From contig NZ_FNQB01000001.1 in assembly GCF_900107455.1 (NCBI RefSeq), positions 2,170,001-2,234,000 on the forward strand: a DNA stretch of 64,000 nt, read 5' to 3'. Positions 7,730 to 16,429 of the stretch are shown piece after piece (position 1 is the first letter of the stretch; each line of letters opens with the position of its first letter). The position numbers and the translations under genes were made by a program. Below the pieces are notes generated by a model that ran no database searches, had not been told where the DNA came from, and saw nothing but the letters and a program-made list of their open reading frames with translations. The stretch comes from Asanoa ishikariensis. GTDB lineage: Bacteria > Actinomycetota > Actinomycetes > Mycobacteriales > Micromonosporaceae.

Positions 7730-10311
7730 CCGAGAGCACCGCCCCGGAGACCGGCACGCCATCGGGCGCCGCCGGCGACCAGGAACCGACCCCGAACGGC
7801 GCGACTCCGCAGCCGGCCGACACCACGGCGCACGCGGCGGCGGCCGGCGAAGCCGGGACTGCCGGCGCGGCCACGCCGCCCCGCAAGCGCGCTCCGCGCG
7901 CCCGGGCCGCGGCCAAGCCCGCCGACGGTGCCACCGAGTCGGCGGCGACGTCTGCGGACTCCGGTTCCACGAACGGAACCGCTGGCTCCGACGCCGCACC
8001 GGCGGCCGGCGAAGCCGGGATCGCCGGCGCGACTACTCCGCCGCGCAAACGCGCCCCTCGCACCACCTCCCGCACGCCGGCCGCGGCCAAGCCGGCCAAC
8101 GGAACCGCCGAGTCGAAGGCGGCGGCAGCGTCGTCGCCGGCCGACTCCGACTCCGGTTCCGCGAACGGAACGGCTGGCTCGGACGCCGCACCGGCGGCCG
8201 AGGTCGCGCCGGCGGCAGCGTCGTCGGCGACCGACTCCGCGAACGGAGCGGCTGGCTCGGATGCCGCACCGGTGGCCGAGGTCGCGCCGGCGGCAGCGTC
8301 GTCGGCGACCGACTCCGCGAACGGAGCGGCTGGCTCGGATGCCGCACCGGTGGCCGAGGTCGCGCCGGCGGCAGCGTCGTCGGCGACCGACTCCGCGAAC
8401 GGAGCGGCTGGCTCGGATGCCGCACCGGTGGCCGAGGTCGCGCCGGCAGCAGCGTCGTCGGCGACCGACTCCGCGAACGGAGCGGCTGGCTCGGATGCCG
8501 CACCGGTGGCCGAGGTCGCGCCGGCAGCCGCGACGTCTACGGGCGAGGCGGAAACCGGAATTTCCGCGACCGCCGAGCCCGAACCGGTCGCCGCGGCTGG
8601 GCCGGGCGCGAGCCCAGAACAGCCTGGCAACGCGAGCATCCCGCAGGCCCGCCATGCCGCACCGGACGAAGTAGACAGTGCCGCTTCCACTGATGCGGAA
8701 GACGTCGCGGGTGACGCTGCCGATGATGTGGACAGCTCCGCCGTGACGCCCGACAAGATCGGACCCAGCGGGGAAGCCGACGACGGTGCCGAGCGCCCGG
8801 TCGTCCTGCGCCTCACCGACGTGGTCAAGACGTTCCCCGGCGTGCGGGCCCTCGACGGTGTCCAGCTTGAGGTCCGCGCCGGCGAGGTGCACTGCCTCCT
8901 CGGTCAGAACGGCGCCGGCAAGTCGACCCTGATCAAGGTGCTGTCCGGGGCGCACCAGCCCGACTCCGGTGTCGTCGAGTGGCTGGGCGAGCAGGTCAGG
9001 TTCGCCAACCCGCAGGCCGCCAACAAGGCCGGCATCGCCACCATCTACCAGGAGCTCGACCTCGTCGACGACCTGTCGATCGCCGAGAACGCGTTCCTCG
9101 GGCACGAGCCCAAGATCGCCGGGTTCGTCAAGCGCGGCACGATCAACCGGCGTACCCGGGAGATCCTGTCCCGGCTCGGGCACGGTGAGATCACGCCGAC
9201 CCGGATGGTGCGCACGTTGCCCGCCGCAGGCAAGCAGGTGGTCAGCATGGCCCGTGCGCTGTCGCACGAGGCGAAGCTGATCATCATGGACGAGCCGAGT
9301 GCCGTGCTCGCGCACGACGAGGTCGGCAACCTCTTCCGGATCATCCGGGAGCTGACCGCGCAGGGCATCGCCGTCATCTACATCTCGCACCGGCTCGAGG
9401 AGATCCGCGAGATCGGTGACCGGGTCACGGTTCTGAAGGACGGCCGGACCACCGCGGCGAGCCTGCCGGCCCGCAGCACCCCGACCCGCGACCTGGTCAG
9501 CCGGATGACCGGACGGACCATCGAGTACGTCTTCCCGGAGCGCGTCAACGCGCCCACCGAGCCGGAGGAACTGCTCCGGGTCGAGGGGCTCGCCCGCCAG
9601 GGCGAGTTCGAGGACATCTCGCTGACCGTCGGCAAGGGCGAGATCGTGGGCATCGCCGGGCTCGTCGGCTCCGGACGCTCGGAGTTGCTGGAGACCATCT
9701 TCGGCGCGCGCCAGCCCGAGCAGGGCCGGATCTACGTCAAGGGCAAGGCATTGCGGCCCGGTGCGGTCGGTGCCGCGGTGCGTGCCGGTCTGGGGATGGC
9801 GCCCGAGGAGCGCAAGGCGCAGGCCCTGCTGCTCGGCGAGCCGATCTACCGCAACATGACCCTCTCGACGTTCAGCAAGATCGCGAAGTTCGGCTTCACC
9901 GACACGGGCAAGGAGCGGGAGGAGGCGGCGAAGGTCGCCGACCAGCTCGAGTTGCGCCCGCGCGACGTGCGCCGGCCGGTGCGCACCCTCTCCGGCGGCA
10001 ACCAGCAGAAGGTCGTGGTCGGGCGCTGGCTGCTCGGCGGCACCGAGTTGCTGCTGCTCGACGAACCCACCCGCGGCGTCGACGTCGGCGCCCGGGCCGA
10101 GCTCTACCAGGTAATTCACGCGCTCGCGGCGCAAGGCGTCGGAGTGCTGCTGGTTTCCAGCGAAGTTCCGGAGGTCCTCGGTCTCAGCGACCGGGTGGTG
10201 GTCATGCGCGAAGGCCGGGTCGTCCGCCAGGCGCGTGCCGAGGAGCTCGACGAAGAGACTGTGCTCGACCTCGTCATGGCGGGGTCCTTGATGGAAGGTG
10301 CGCCCGCATGA
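7726..10311 (+). CDS. Sugar ABC importer ATP-binding protein (RbsA-like) with long repetitive N-terminal extension
   Basis: The two-domain ATPase of a ribose/inositol-type importer occupies about residues 362-861. Its first Walker A is GQNGAGKST near 395 and the Walker B is LIIMDEPSAV near 517. The second domain has the degenerate GLVGSGRSE and a proper signature LSGGNQQKV near 755. This duplicated architecture matches RbsA/MglA, normally about 500 aa. The first ~360 residues are an Ala/Pro/Ser-rich extension with two basic TPPRKRAPR patches and 26-residue tandem repeats, not part of the family. ATG at 7726 overlaps the ROK stop. Translation from an internal start near 8800 cannot be excluded. 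The permease follows after 34 bp. Confidence 0.9.
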   Translation: MTESTAPETGTPSGAAGDQEPTPNGATPQPADTTAHAAAAGEAGTAGAATPPRKRAPRARAAAKPADGATESAATSADSGSTNGTAGSDAAPAAGEAGIAGATTPPRKRAPRTTSRTPAAAKPANGTAESKAAAASSPADSDSGSANGTAGSDAAPAAEVAPAAASSATDSANGAAGSDAAPVAEVAPAAASSATDSANGAAGSDAAPVAEVAPAAASSATDSANGAAGSDAAPVAEVAPAAASSATDSANGAAGSDAAPVAEVAPAAATSTGEAETGISATAEPEPVAAAGPGASPEQPGNASIPQARHAAPDEVDSAASTDAEDVAGDAADDVDSSAVTPDKIGPSGEADDGAERPVVLRLTDVVKTFPGVRALDGVQLEVRAGEVHCLLGQNGAGKSTLIKVLSGAHQPDSGVVEWLGEQVRFANPQAANKAGIATIYQELDLVDDLSIAENAFLGHEPKIAGFVKRGTINRRTREILSRLGHGEITPTRMVRTLPAAGKQVVSMARALSHEAKLIIMDEPSAVLAHDEVGNLFRIIRELTAQGIAVIYISHRLEEIREIGDRVTVLKDGRTTAASLPARSTPTRDLVSRMTGRTIEYVFPERVNAPTEPEELLRVEGLARQGEFEDISLTVGKGEIVGIAGLVGSGRSELLETIFGARQPEQGRIYVKGKALRPGAVGAAVRAGLGMAPEERKAQALLLGEPIYRNMTLSTFSKIAKFGFTDTGKEREEAAKVADQLELRPRDVRRPVRTLSGGNQQKVVVGRWLLGGTELLLLDEPTRGVDVGARAELYQVIHALAAQGVGVLLVSSEVPEVLGLSDRVVVMREGRVVRQARAEELDEETVLDLVMAGSLMEGAPA
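8200..8534 (+). repeat. 78-bp in-frame tandem repeats encoding a 26-residue unit
   Basis: The unit boundary GAGGTCGCG recurs at 8200, 8278, 8356, 8434 and 8512, exactly 78 bp apart. This gives four full units, with a partial copy after them and a diverged copy before (about 8122-8199). The units are nearly identical at DNA level and encode an Ala/Ser-rich peptide containing SATDSANGAAGSDAAP. Such identity suggests recent expansion or homogenisation by slippage or recombination. Confidence 0.92.
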
Positions 10312-10345
10312 CCGACATGATCAGCGGAGCGAGCGGAGACCAGCG

Positions 10346-11431
10346 ATGACCGGGCTTCCCGCTCAGACGGCGCCGGCCGTCAAGGAGGCACTGGGCGGCG
10401 GCCCGGAGGAGCAGGGCAAGGGCGGCAACGGCTGGTGGAGCAGTGACGCCGGCGAGTCGACCCGCCGCAACCTCGGCCTGATCGGCGTGCTGGTCGGGCT
10501 CATCGTGATCGGCATCATCACCCGCCCCGACCTCTACGGCCGCGACGGCTGGTGGATCGACAACGTCTGGGCGATCCTCAAGCTGGGTTCGACGGTCGGT
10601 GTGGTCGCGGTCGGCATGACCTTCGTGATCATCGGCGGCGGCATCGACCTCTCGGTCGGCGCGATCATCGCGCTCGCCGGCGTCTGGTGCACGACGGTGG
10701 CGACCCAGGAGTTCGGCGCCGGCGGCATGATCTTCACGGCGCTGCTGGTCGGCCTCGGGGTCGGGTTGGTCAACGGCTTCCTCATCTCGTACGGGAAGCT
10801 GGTCCCGTTCATCGCGACGCTCGCGATGCTCGTGGCCGCCCGCGGCCTGGCCGCGCAGATGTCCAACAAGCAGACCCAGCAGACCAGCAACCAGACGATC
10901 AACAGCATCGCCGCGGACAGCTTCCTCGGCGTGCCGATCCTGGTCTGGATCCTCGGTGTCGTCGTGCTCCTCGGCTGGATCCTGCTCAACCGCACGACGT
11001 TCGGTCGGCGCACGGTCGCGATCGGCGGCAACGTCGAGGCCGCCCGCCTGGCCGGCATCAACGTCCGGCTGCACACCATGATGTTGTACGCGCTGGCCGG
11101 GCTCTGCTGCGGGATCGGCGCCATCATGCTGACCTCGATCGGCACGTCGGCGCAGGCGGCCATGGCCACCAACTACGAGCTCGACGCGATCGCCGCTGTG
11201 ATCATCGGCGGCACGCTGCTCAGCGGCGGCCGGGGCACCATCGTCGGATCGCTGCTCGGCGTCGTCATCTTCTCCACCATCACCAACCTGTTCACCCTCA
11301 ACGCTTTGTCGACCGAGGTTCAGAACATGGTCAAGGGCGGCATCATCGTGGTCGCCGTGCTCATCCAGCAGTTCCGTTTCAACTCCGTGAGCCAGTTCTT
11401 CAAACGGAACCGGATCACTACAGCTAGCTGA
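10346..11431 (+). CDS. Sugar ABC importer permease (RbsC-like)
   Basis: This 361-aa integral membrane permease of the ribose/xylose/inositol transporter family has about ten hydrophobic segments. It carries the conserved GGGIDLSVGAIIALAG after the early helices and the cytoplasmic-loop stretch TTFGRRTVAIGGN with AARLAGI that contacts the ATPase. ATG at 10346 is chosen because of the GGAG upstream and the family length; an upstream in-frame ATG at 10298 overlaps the ATPase gene. The N-terminal ~40 residues are hydrophilic, Gly-rich and variable. It is part of the ROK-regulated operon. Confidence 0.93.
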   Translation: MTGLPAQTAPAVKEALGGGPEEQGKGGNGWWSSDAGESTRRNLGLIGVLVGLIVIGIITRPDLYGRDGWWIDNVWAILKLGSTVGVVAVGMTFVIIGGGIDLSVGAIIALAGVWCTTVATQEFGAGGMIFTALLVGLGVGLVNGFLISYGKLVPFIATLAMLVAARGLAAQMSNKQTQQTSNQTINSIAADSFLGVPILVWILGVVVLLGWILLNRTTFGRRTVAIGGNVEAARLAGINVRLHTMMLYALAGLCCGIGAIMLTSIGTSAQAAMATNYELDAIAAVIIGGTLLSGGRGTIVGSLLGVVIFSTITNLFTLNALSTEVQNMVKGGIIVVAVLIQQFRFNSVSQFFKRNRITTAS

Positions 11432-11441
11432 AACTGACACG

Positions 11442-11472
11442 CACCATCCATGGTGGTCGTCCGATCCGGACG
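11442..11472 (+). promoter_or_regulatory. Two adjacent inverted repeats before the binding-protein gene
   Basis: CACCAT-CC-ATGGTG (11442-11455) and CGTCCG-ATC-CGGACG (11458-11472) are perfect short dyads in the 99-bp gap between permease and binding-protein genes. They could stabilise an mRNA end so the binding protein is made in excess, as in other importer operons, or be an internal operator. Function is inferred. Confidence 0.4.
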
Positions 11473-11530
11473 GTCGCTTGGCAGCACACACCCTGATACC
11501 CCCGCAAGTAGAGATTCCAGGAGGTCGTCA

Positions 11531-12595
11531 ATGACCCAGCACGATCCGGTCCGCCGGCGGTTCCTGCTCGGCGGCGCCGCGCTCGGCGCCGGTGCTCTCC
11601 TCGCCGCCTGCACCAGCAACGACAAGGGTGGCGACAACACCAACGCGCAGACCCAGGGCAACAACAACGCCTCGCCGAACGCCAACTCGGCGCCCGGCAA
11701 GAAGGTCACCATCGGCTTCTCCGCCCCCGCGGCCGACCACGGCTGGATCGCGGCCATCACCAGCAACGCGAAGGCACAGGCGGCCGAGTACTCGGACGTC
11801 ACCTTCACCACGGTCGAGGCCGGCGCGGACGCCGCCGCGCAGCGGTCCGCGCTGTCGACGATGATCTCCCAGAAGCCGGACGTGATCGTCCTGCTGCCGC
11901 ACGACGGCAAGGAGCTCAACGCCTTCGGCCTCGAGGCGATGAAGGCCGGCATCCCGGTCGTCAACCTCGACCGCGCCTTCCCCGACGCGCTCGCCTACCG
12001 CCTGCAGATCAAGGGCGACAACTACGGCATGGGCGTCGCGGCCGGCAACTACATCGCCGCGCAGATGAAGGCCAAGGGCGTCAGCAACCCGATCATCGGC
12101 GAGATCGCCGGTATCGACAACCTGGAGCTGACCCAGGAGCGTTCGGCGGGCTTCAAGGCCGCGCTGGCCGCGGCCGGCCTGACGGTCGCCAACCGGCGGG
12201 CGGCGGGCTTCACGGTCGACACCGGTCAGGCCGAGATGAGCCAGCTCCTCCAGGCGCTGCCGAAGATGGACGCGCTCTGGAACCACGACGACGACCAGGG
12301 CATCGGTGTCCTGGCCGCCGCCACCCAGGCCAACCGCAAAGAGTTCCTGATGGTCGGCGGGGCCGGCTCGAAGGCCGCGATCGAGGCCATCCAGGCCGAC
12401 AACTCGGTCCTGAAGTGCACCGTCACGTACAGCCCCTCGATGGCCTCGTCGGCCATCTCGCTCGCTCGCCTCATCGCGCAGGGCAAGGGCATGTCCGACC
12501 TGGTCGAGCTCCAGGTGCCTAAGGAGATCATCCTGGCCTCGGAGACGATTACCAAGGAGAACGCGAGCACCTACCTCCCGCTCGGGTTCAGCTAA
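11531..12595 (+). CDS. Sugar-binding lipoprotein of ABC importer (RbsB-like, periplasmic-binding-protein fold)
   Basis: This is the extracellular sugar-binding component. The N-terminus has a twin-arginine-type signal (RRRFLLGG) leading to a lipobox LLAAC, so it is exported and anchored by a lipidated cysteine near residue 28. A low-complexity Asn/Gly/Thr linker follows. The mature part shows the ribose-binding family pattern: KVTIGFSAPAADHGWIAAI at its start, then SQKPDVIVLLPHD and a conserved D-rich hinge. ATG at 11531 follows a near-perfect AGGAGG ribosome site. The ligand cannot be read from sequence; ribose, xylose, myo-inositol or similar are all possible. Confidence 0.93.
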   Translation: MTQHDPVRRRFLLGGAALGAGALLAACTSNDKGGDNTNAQTQGNNNASPNANSAPGKKVTIGFSAPAADHGWIAAITSNAKAQAAEYSDVTFTTVEAGADAAAQRSALSTMISQKPDVIVLLPHDGKELNAFGLEAMKAGIPVVNLDRAFPDALAYRLQIKGDNYGMGVAAGNYIAAQMKAKGVSNPIIGEIAGIDNLELTQERSAGFKAALAAAGLTVANRRAAGFTVDTGQAEMSQLLQALPKMDALWNHDDDQGIGVLAAATQANRKEFLMVGGAGSKAAIEAIQADNSVLKCTVTYSPSMASSAISLARLIAQGKGMSDLVELQVPKEIILASETITKENASTYLPLGFS

Positions 12596-12611
12596 AAGGG
12601 GGAGACCCACC

Positions 12612-13829
12612 TTGTCCACTGATTCACGTTCCCGTAAGGACCACGAGCTGCGGGTCGGCATGGTCGGCTACTCGTTCATGGGCGCCGCGCACTCCACCGC
12701 GTGGCGCACCGTGAACTCGGCGTTCGACCTGGCGACACAAGCCCGTATGGCCCTGATCTGCGGCCGTGACGAGTCGAAGGTCGCCGGTGCGGCCGCGAAG
12801 CTCGGCTGGGACGCGTACACGACCGACTGGCGCGAGGTCATCGAACGCGACGACATCGACGTGGTCGACGTGTGCACGCCAGGTGACAGCCACGCCGAGA
12901 TCGCGATCGCGGCGCTGGCGGCAGGCAAGCACGTACTGTGCGAGAAGCCGCTGGCGAACTCGGTCGACGAAGCCCGCGCCATGGTCGCCGCGGCGGCCAA
13001 GGCGCAAGCCAGCGGCATCCGGTCGATGTGCGGGTTCAACTACCGCCGCGTTCCGGCCGTCGCGATGATGCGACAGCTCATCGCGTCCGGCCGGATCGGA
13101 GTGATCCGCCACGTCCGCGCGGTCTATCTGCAGGACTGGATCGTCGACCCGCAGTTCCCGCTGGTCTGGCGACTCCAGAAGGACAAGGCAGGCTCCGGTG
13201 CCCTCGGTGACATCGGGGCGCACATCATCGACCTGACCCAGTACGTCACCGGCCAGAAGATCACCGGGGTCAGCGCGCTGACCGAGACGTTCGTCAAGGA
13301 GCGCCCGTTGCCGAGCGAGTCCAGCGGCCTGGCCGCCTCGTCCGGCGACGCGGAGGCTCCGGCCACTGGCCAGGTCACGGTCGACGACGCCGCGCTGTTC
13401 CTGGCCCGGCTCGACGGCGGCGCCATCGCCACCTACGAGGCGAGCCGCTTCGCGATCGGGCGCAAGAACGGCCTCCGGGTCGAGATCAACGGGTCGCTCG
13501 GCTCGCTGGTCTTCGACCTGGAGCGGCTCAACGAGCTGGAGTTCTACGACTCCGCAGCACCCACCGCGGAACAGGGCTTCAACCGGATCCTGATCACCGA
13601 GGCCGACCACCCGTACATGGCCGCCTGGTGGCCGCCCGGCCACATCATCGGCTACGAGCACTCCTTCACCCACGAGATGCGCGACTTCATCGAGGCCATC
13701 GCCACCGGCGTGGACCCGGCACCCTCGTTCCTCGACGCCCTCCAGGTCCAGCTCGTGCTGGACGCGGTGGCGCGGTCGGCGGACCAGGGCACGGTCTGGA
13801 CCGACGTCGAACCGGCGCTCGCTGAATAG
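12612..13829 (+). CDS. Gfo/Idh/MocA-family sugar/inositol oxidoreductase
   Basis: An NAD(P)-dependent dehydrogenase of 405 aa. An N-terminal Rossmann domain (VGMVGYSFMGAAHS) is followed by the family motif CEKPLANS with the catalytic lysine, and a C-terminal beta-sheet domain with GDIGAHIIDL supplying the substrate-contacting His. Known members oxidise myo-inositol, glucose or glycosides, often at C3. The TTG at 12612 is selected because a strong GGGGGAG lies 7 bp upstream. It follows the binding-protein gene by 16 bp, so it is the last gene of the sugar-uptake operon and probably oxidises the imported sugar. Two stem-loops follow it. Confidence 0.93.
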   Translation: MSTDSRSRKDHELRVGMVGYSFMGAAHSTAWRTVNSAFDLATQARMALICGRDESKVAGAAAKLGWDAYTTDWREVIERDDIDVVDVCTPGDSHAEIAIAALAAGKHVLCEKPLANSVDEARAMVAAAAKAQASGIRSMCGFNYRRVPAVAMMRQLIASGRIGVIRHVRAVYLQDWIVDPQFPLVWRLQKDKAGSGALGDIGAHIIDLTQYVTGQKITGVSALTETFVKERPLPSESSGLAASSGDAEAPATGQVTVDDAALFLARLDGGAIATYEASRFAIGRKNGLRVEINGSLGSLVFDLERLNELEFYDSAAPTAEQGFNRILITEADHPYMAAWWPPGHIIGYEHSFTHEMRDFIEAIATGVDPAPSFLDALQVQLVLDAVARSADQGTVWTDVEPALAE

Positions 13830-13859
13830 TCGCCCGACCCCTCGGGCCGACCCGCGAGG

Positions 13860-13890
13860 GTCCCGCCGCGGTTGCGCCCCGCGGCGGGAC
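13860..13890 (+). terminator. Strong stem-loop terminator after the sugar operon
   Basis: A perfect 12-bp GC stem (13860-13871 with 13879-13890) closes a 7-nt loop 31 bp after the dehydrogenase stop. No T-tract follows, as is common in actinobacteria. Confidence 0.75.
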
Positions 13891-13913
13891 GGGTCGTCCG
13901 GAGGTATCCGGTC

Positions 13914-13954
13914 GTCCGGTGCGACCGGACCGGGATTCCCCGGTCGCACCGGAC
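13914..13954. repeat. 14-bp perfect inverted repeat
   Basis: Arms 13914-13927 and 13941-13954 are exact reverse complements separated by 13 nt. It lies just after the terminator, at the start of the long leader before the Ebo-type operon. It could be a second terminator or an operator. Confidence 0.6.
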
Positions 13955-14435
13955 GCCGACCGGCACCACCAGCAAGGTCCGCACCGCACTCCACGAGACC
14001 GATACCGCAACAACCTTGGCGAAGCAGGCATCTCGCCAGGGGTCAGGCACTCTCCGCGTCACACCCGTTCGCGCCCACGAGCTGGTGCCTTAGGCGCCCG
14101 CCCCATGACCCCGGAGGGCACTATGAGCCGTCCGCCACATCCACCCCTCCTTCCTCCCGGCGCTGCCGCCGGTGTTCCGCGGCCGCCACACCTTTGACCC
14201 CGGCATGACGCGGGGGAGGCAGGGCCGCGACGCCGACCGGCCCTGCCTACCAAGCCCCGTCCGCCCGATCCGGCCCGGGTCCGGGTCCGGCGTCGTTGCC
14301 GCCGACTCCGACGCCGTTTCCGGGGTGCCATCCCGAGGCGGAGCGGGCGGGCGGGGCCCATGCCAGCGACCGGCTTTCCGCCGGTCGCATCTACCACGGG
14401 GGACTACCAAAGCACAGCGAGCAGGAGGGGACACC
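13955..14435 (+). promoter_or_regulatory. Long structured leader before the Ebo-type operon
   Basis: This ~480-bp stretch has no convincing gene. It contains two further perfect hairpins: a 10-bp stem at 14218-14227/14238-14247 and a 9-bp stem at 14366-14374/14380-14388 with a 5-nt loop. The second sits about 50 nt before the first start codon. The promoter is probably here. Attenuation or a structured 5' leader is possible, but I recognise no known riboswitch. Confidence 0.4.
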
Positions 14436-15569
14436 ATGAAAACGGGTGTCTGGTTGGTAGGCGCGCGCGGATCCGTCGCGACCACCAGCATGGTCGGGGC
14501 CTTGGCGCTGCGCGCCGGGCTCGCCGAGCCGACCGGGTGCGTGACTGAGCATCCGGATCTGCGCGGTTCAGCGCTGCCACCGATCGCCGATCTGGTGTTC
14601 GGCGGCCACGATGTCGTCACCACATGCCTGGCCAAGAAGGCGGAGACGCTCGGAGAGGCGGGTGTCGTGCCGCCTCGGCTGGTCGCCGCCGTCGCCGACG
14701 ACCTGGCCGCCGTCGAGGAGAACCTGCGGACCGTACCCGTCGGCGGGACCCAGGCCGAGACGGCGGCCGCGCTGGCCGCCGACATCACCGGGTTCCGCGA
14801 CCGGCTGGGCCTCGATCGGGTCGTGGTCGTCAACGTCTCCACCACCGAGTCATTGCCCGAGCCGCTCCCGGCGCACGGCGACCTCGACCTGCTCCGTGCC
14901 GAGCTGGCCGGCGGCGGTTCGCCGCTGCCGGGCAGCTCGCTGGCCGCCTACGCGGCGTTCACCGCGGGTGCGTCCTACGTGGACTTCACACCGTCGACCG
15001 GTGCCCGGTTGCCGGCGCTGGACGCGCTGGCCCGCGAGACCGGCCTGCCGTACGCGGGCCACGACGGCAAGACCGGCGAGACGCTGGTCAAGTCCGTGCT
15101 CGCGCCGATGTTCGCGCAGCGCAACCTGAACGTGCGTAGCTGGAGCGGGCTCAACCTGCTGGGCGGCGGCGACGGCGCCAACCTGGCCGCGCCCGGGCCC
15201 AACGCCGCGAAGTCCGCCAGCAAGCAGCGGGTGCTCGCGGAGACCCTCGGATACGAGCCCGAAGGCAACACCCGCATCGAGTACGTCGACGACCTGGGCG
15301 ACTTCAAGACCGCGTGGGACCTGGTCAGCTTCGCCGGCTTCCTCGGCGTCCGGATGCGGATGGAGTTCTCCTGGCACGGCTGCGACTCCGCGCTGGCCGC
15401 GCCGCTGATCCTCGACCTGGCCCGGCTGACCAGCGCCGCACACCGGGCCGGCCGGCAAGGACCCCTGACCGAGCTGGCCTTCTTCTTCAAGGACCCGATC
15501 GGCGACGTGCCGCACGGGCTGAGCGAACAGTGGAGCCTGCTGCGCACCTTCGTCGCCGGCCTGAAGTAA
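14436..15569 (+). CDS. Inositol-3-phosphate synthase family protein (Ebo-cluster sugar-phosphate cyclase)
   Basis: Members of this family convert glucose-6-phosphate to a cyclitol phosphate using NAD as an internal redox cofactor. The 377-aa protein has the N-terminal dinucleotide-binding stretch WLVGARGSVATTSMVG. Its core motifs are VVVNVSTTES, GHDGKTGETLVKSVLAP and WSGLNLLGGGDGANLAAP, the counterparts of the NAD- and substrate-binding motifs of myo-inositol-phosphate synthase. It diverges enough that a different cyclitol is possible. ATG at 14436 has GGAGGGG upstream. It is the first gene of an eight-gene operon and overlaps the prenyltransferase gene by one base. Classical ebo clusters carry a dehydroquinate-synthase-like cyclase (EboD) instead, and none is present here. 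Confidence 0.88.
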   Translation: MKTGVWLVGARGSVATTSMVGALALRAGLAEPTGCVTEHPDLRGSALPPIADLVFGGHDVVTTCLAKKAETLGEAGVVPPRLVAAVADDLAAVEENLRTVPVGGTQAETAAALAADITGFRDRLGLDRVVVVNVSTTESLPEPLPAHGDLDLLRAELAGGGSPLPGSSLAAYAAFTAGASYVDFTPSTGARLPALDALARETGLPYAGHDGKTGETLVKSVLAPMFAQRNLNVRSWSGLNLLGGGDGANLAAPGPNAAKSASKQRVLAETLGYEPEGNTRIEYVDDLGDFKTAWDLVSFAGFLGVRMRMEFSWHGCDSALAAPLILDLARLTSAAHRAGRQGPLTELAFFFKDPIGDVPHGLSEQWSLLRTFVAGLK

Positions 15570-16429
15570 TGCCGACGATCCAGGATTACGCGGAGCTGGT
15601 CCGGGCACCGGCCGGGCTCTCGGTGCCCGGCGACGTGGTGGCCGGCGCGGCGGCGGCGGGCGCGCTCAGCGCCCGCACGCCCGCCCTGGCCGGCGCCTCG
15701 GTGCTGCTCTACTGGGCCGGCATGGCCGCCAACGACTGGGCCGACCGCGAGCTCGACGCCACGGAACGCCCGGAGCGACCGATACCCAGCGGCCGGATCG
15801 CTCCCGGCCACGCGCTGGCGGTCGCGGCCGGGCTGACCGCGGCCAGCCTCGCCGTGGCCCGGGCCGCCGGCGGCCGCCGGGCGCTCACGGTCGCGGTGCC
15901 ACTGGCGGCAGCGGTCTGGGCGTACGACGTCAAGGCGAAGAACACCCCGGCCGGCCCGGCGGTGATGGCCGCCTGCCGGGGGTTGGACGTGCTGCTCGGC
16001 GCCACCGGCGGCCGGACGGCCCGCGCGGTGCCGGCGGCGCTGCTGGTCGCCGCGCACACGTACACCGTCACCGCGCTGTCCCGCCGGGAGGTCTCCGGCG
16101 CCGACCCCCTGCTTCCGGTCGTCACCCTGGCCGGCACGGCGCTGGTGGCCGCGGCCGCGGTCCGGCCGGGCCGGCAGCGGGGCTGGCGTGCCCTGGTGCC
16201 GGCGGCGCTGGCCGGCTGGTACGCGGCGCGTTACGGCGCCGCGCAGATCCGGGCGGCGGCCGACCCGTCGGCGCCCGTGGTCCGCGCGGCCGTCGGCGCC
16301 GGCATCACCTCGTTGCCCGCCCTGCAGGGAGCGCTCGCCGCGGGCGCGGGTGCCCCGGCACCGGGCGCCCTGGTCGCCGCCGCCATGCCGCTGGCCCGGC
16401 GGCTGACCCGGAAGGTGGCCGCGACATGA
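15569..16429 (+). CDS. eboC: UbiA-like prenyltransferase, EboC / SCO3242 family
   Basis: This integral membrane prenyltransferase transfers a prenyl chain from a diphosphate to an acceptor. The 286-aa protein has about eight hydrophobic segments. It has the first Asp-rich motif NDWADRELDATERPERPIPSG-like near residues 55-75 and a shorter second motif YDVKAKNTPAGP near 119, both typical of UbiA enzymes. Length and context match the SCO3242/EboC group. It overlaps the cyclase stop (TAATG) and its own stop overlaps the next gene by 4 bp, so expression is tightly coupled. The prenyl donor may come from the polyprenyl synthase at the operon end. The acceptor is unknown; a cyclitol is my inference. 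Confidence 0.9.
   Translation: MPTIQDYAELVRAPAGLSVPGDVVAGAAAAGALSARTPALAGASVLLYWAGMAANDWADRELDATERPERPIPSGRIAPGHALAVAAGLTAASLAVARAAGGRRALTVAVPLAAAVWAYDVKAKNTPAGPAVMAACRGLDVLLGATGGRTARAVPAALLVAAHTYTVTALSRREVSGADPLLPVVTLAGTALVAAAAVRPGRQRGWRALVPAALAGWYAARYGAAQIRAAADPSAPVVRAAVGAGITSLPALQGALAAGAGAPAPGALVAAAMPLARRLTRKVAAT

Noticed and set aside
8200-8534. Possible CRISPR or mobile-element repeat
   Set aside because: The 78-bp units are contiguous, keep the reading frame and encode part of an ATPase gene.
7603-10134. A long minus-strand frame opposite the sugar-importer ATPase
   Set aside because: It is antisense to an ATPase with intact Walker and signature motifs, and its translated sequence is low-complexity.
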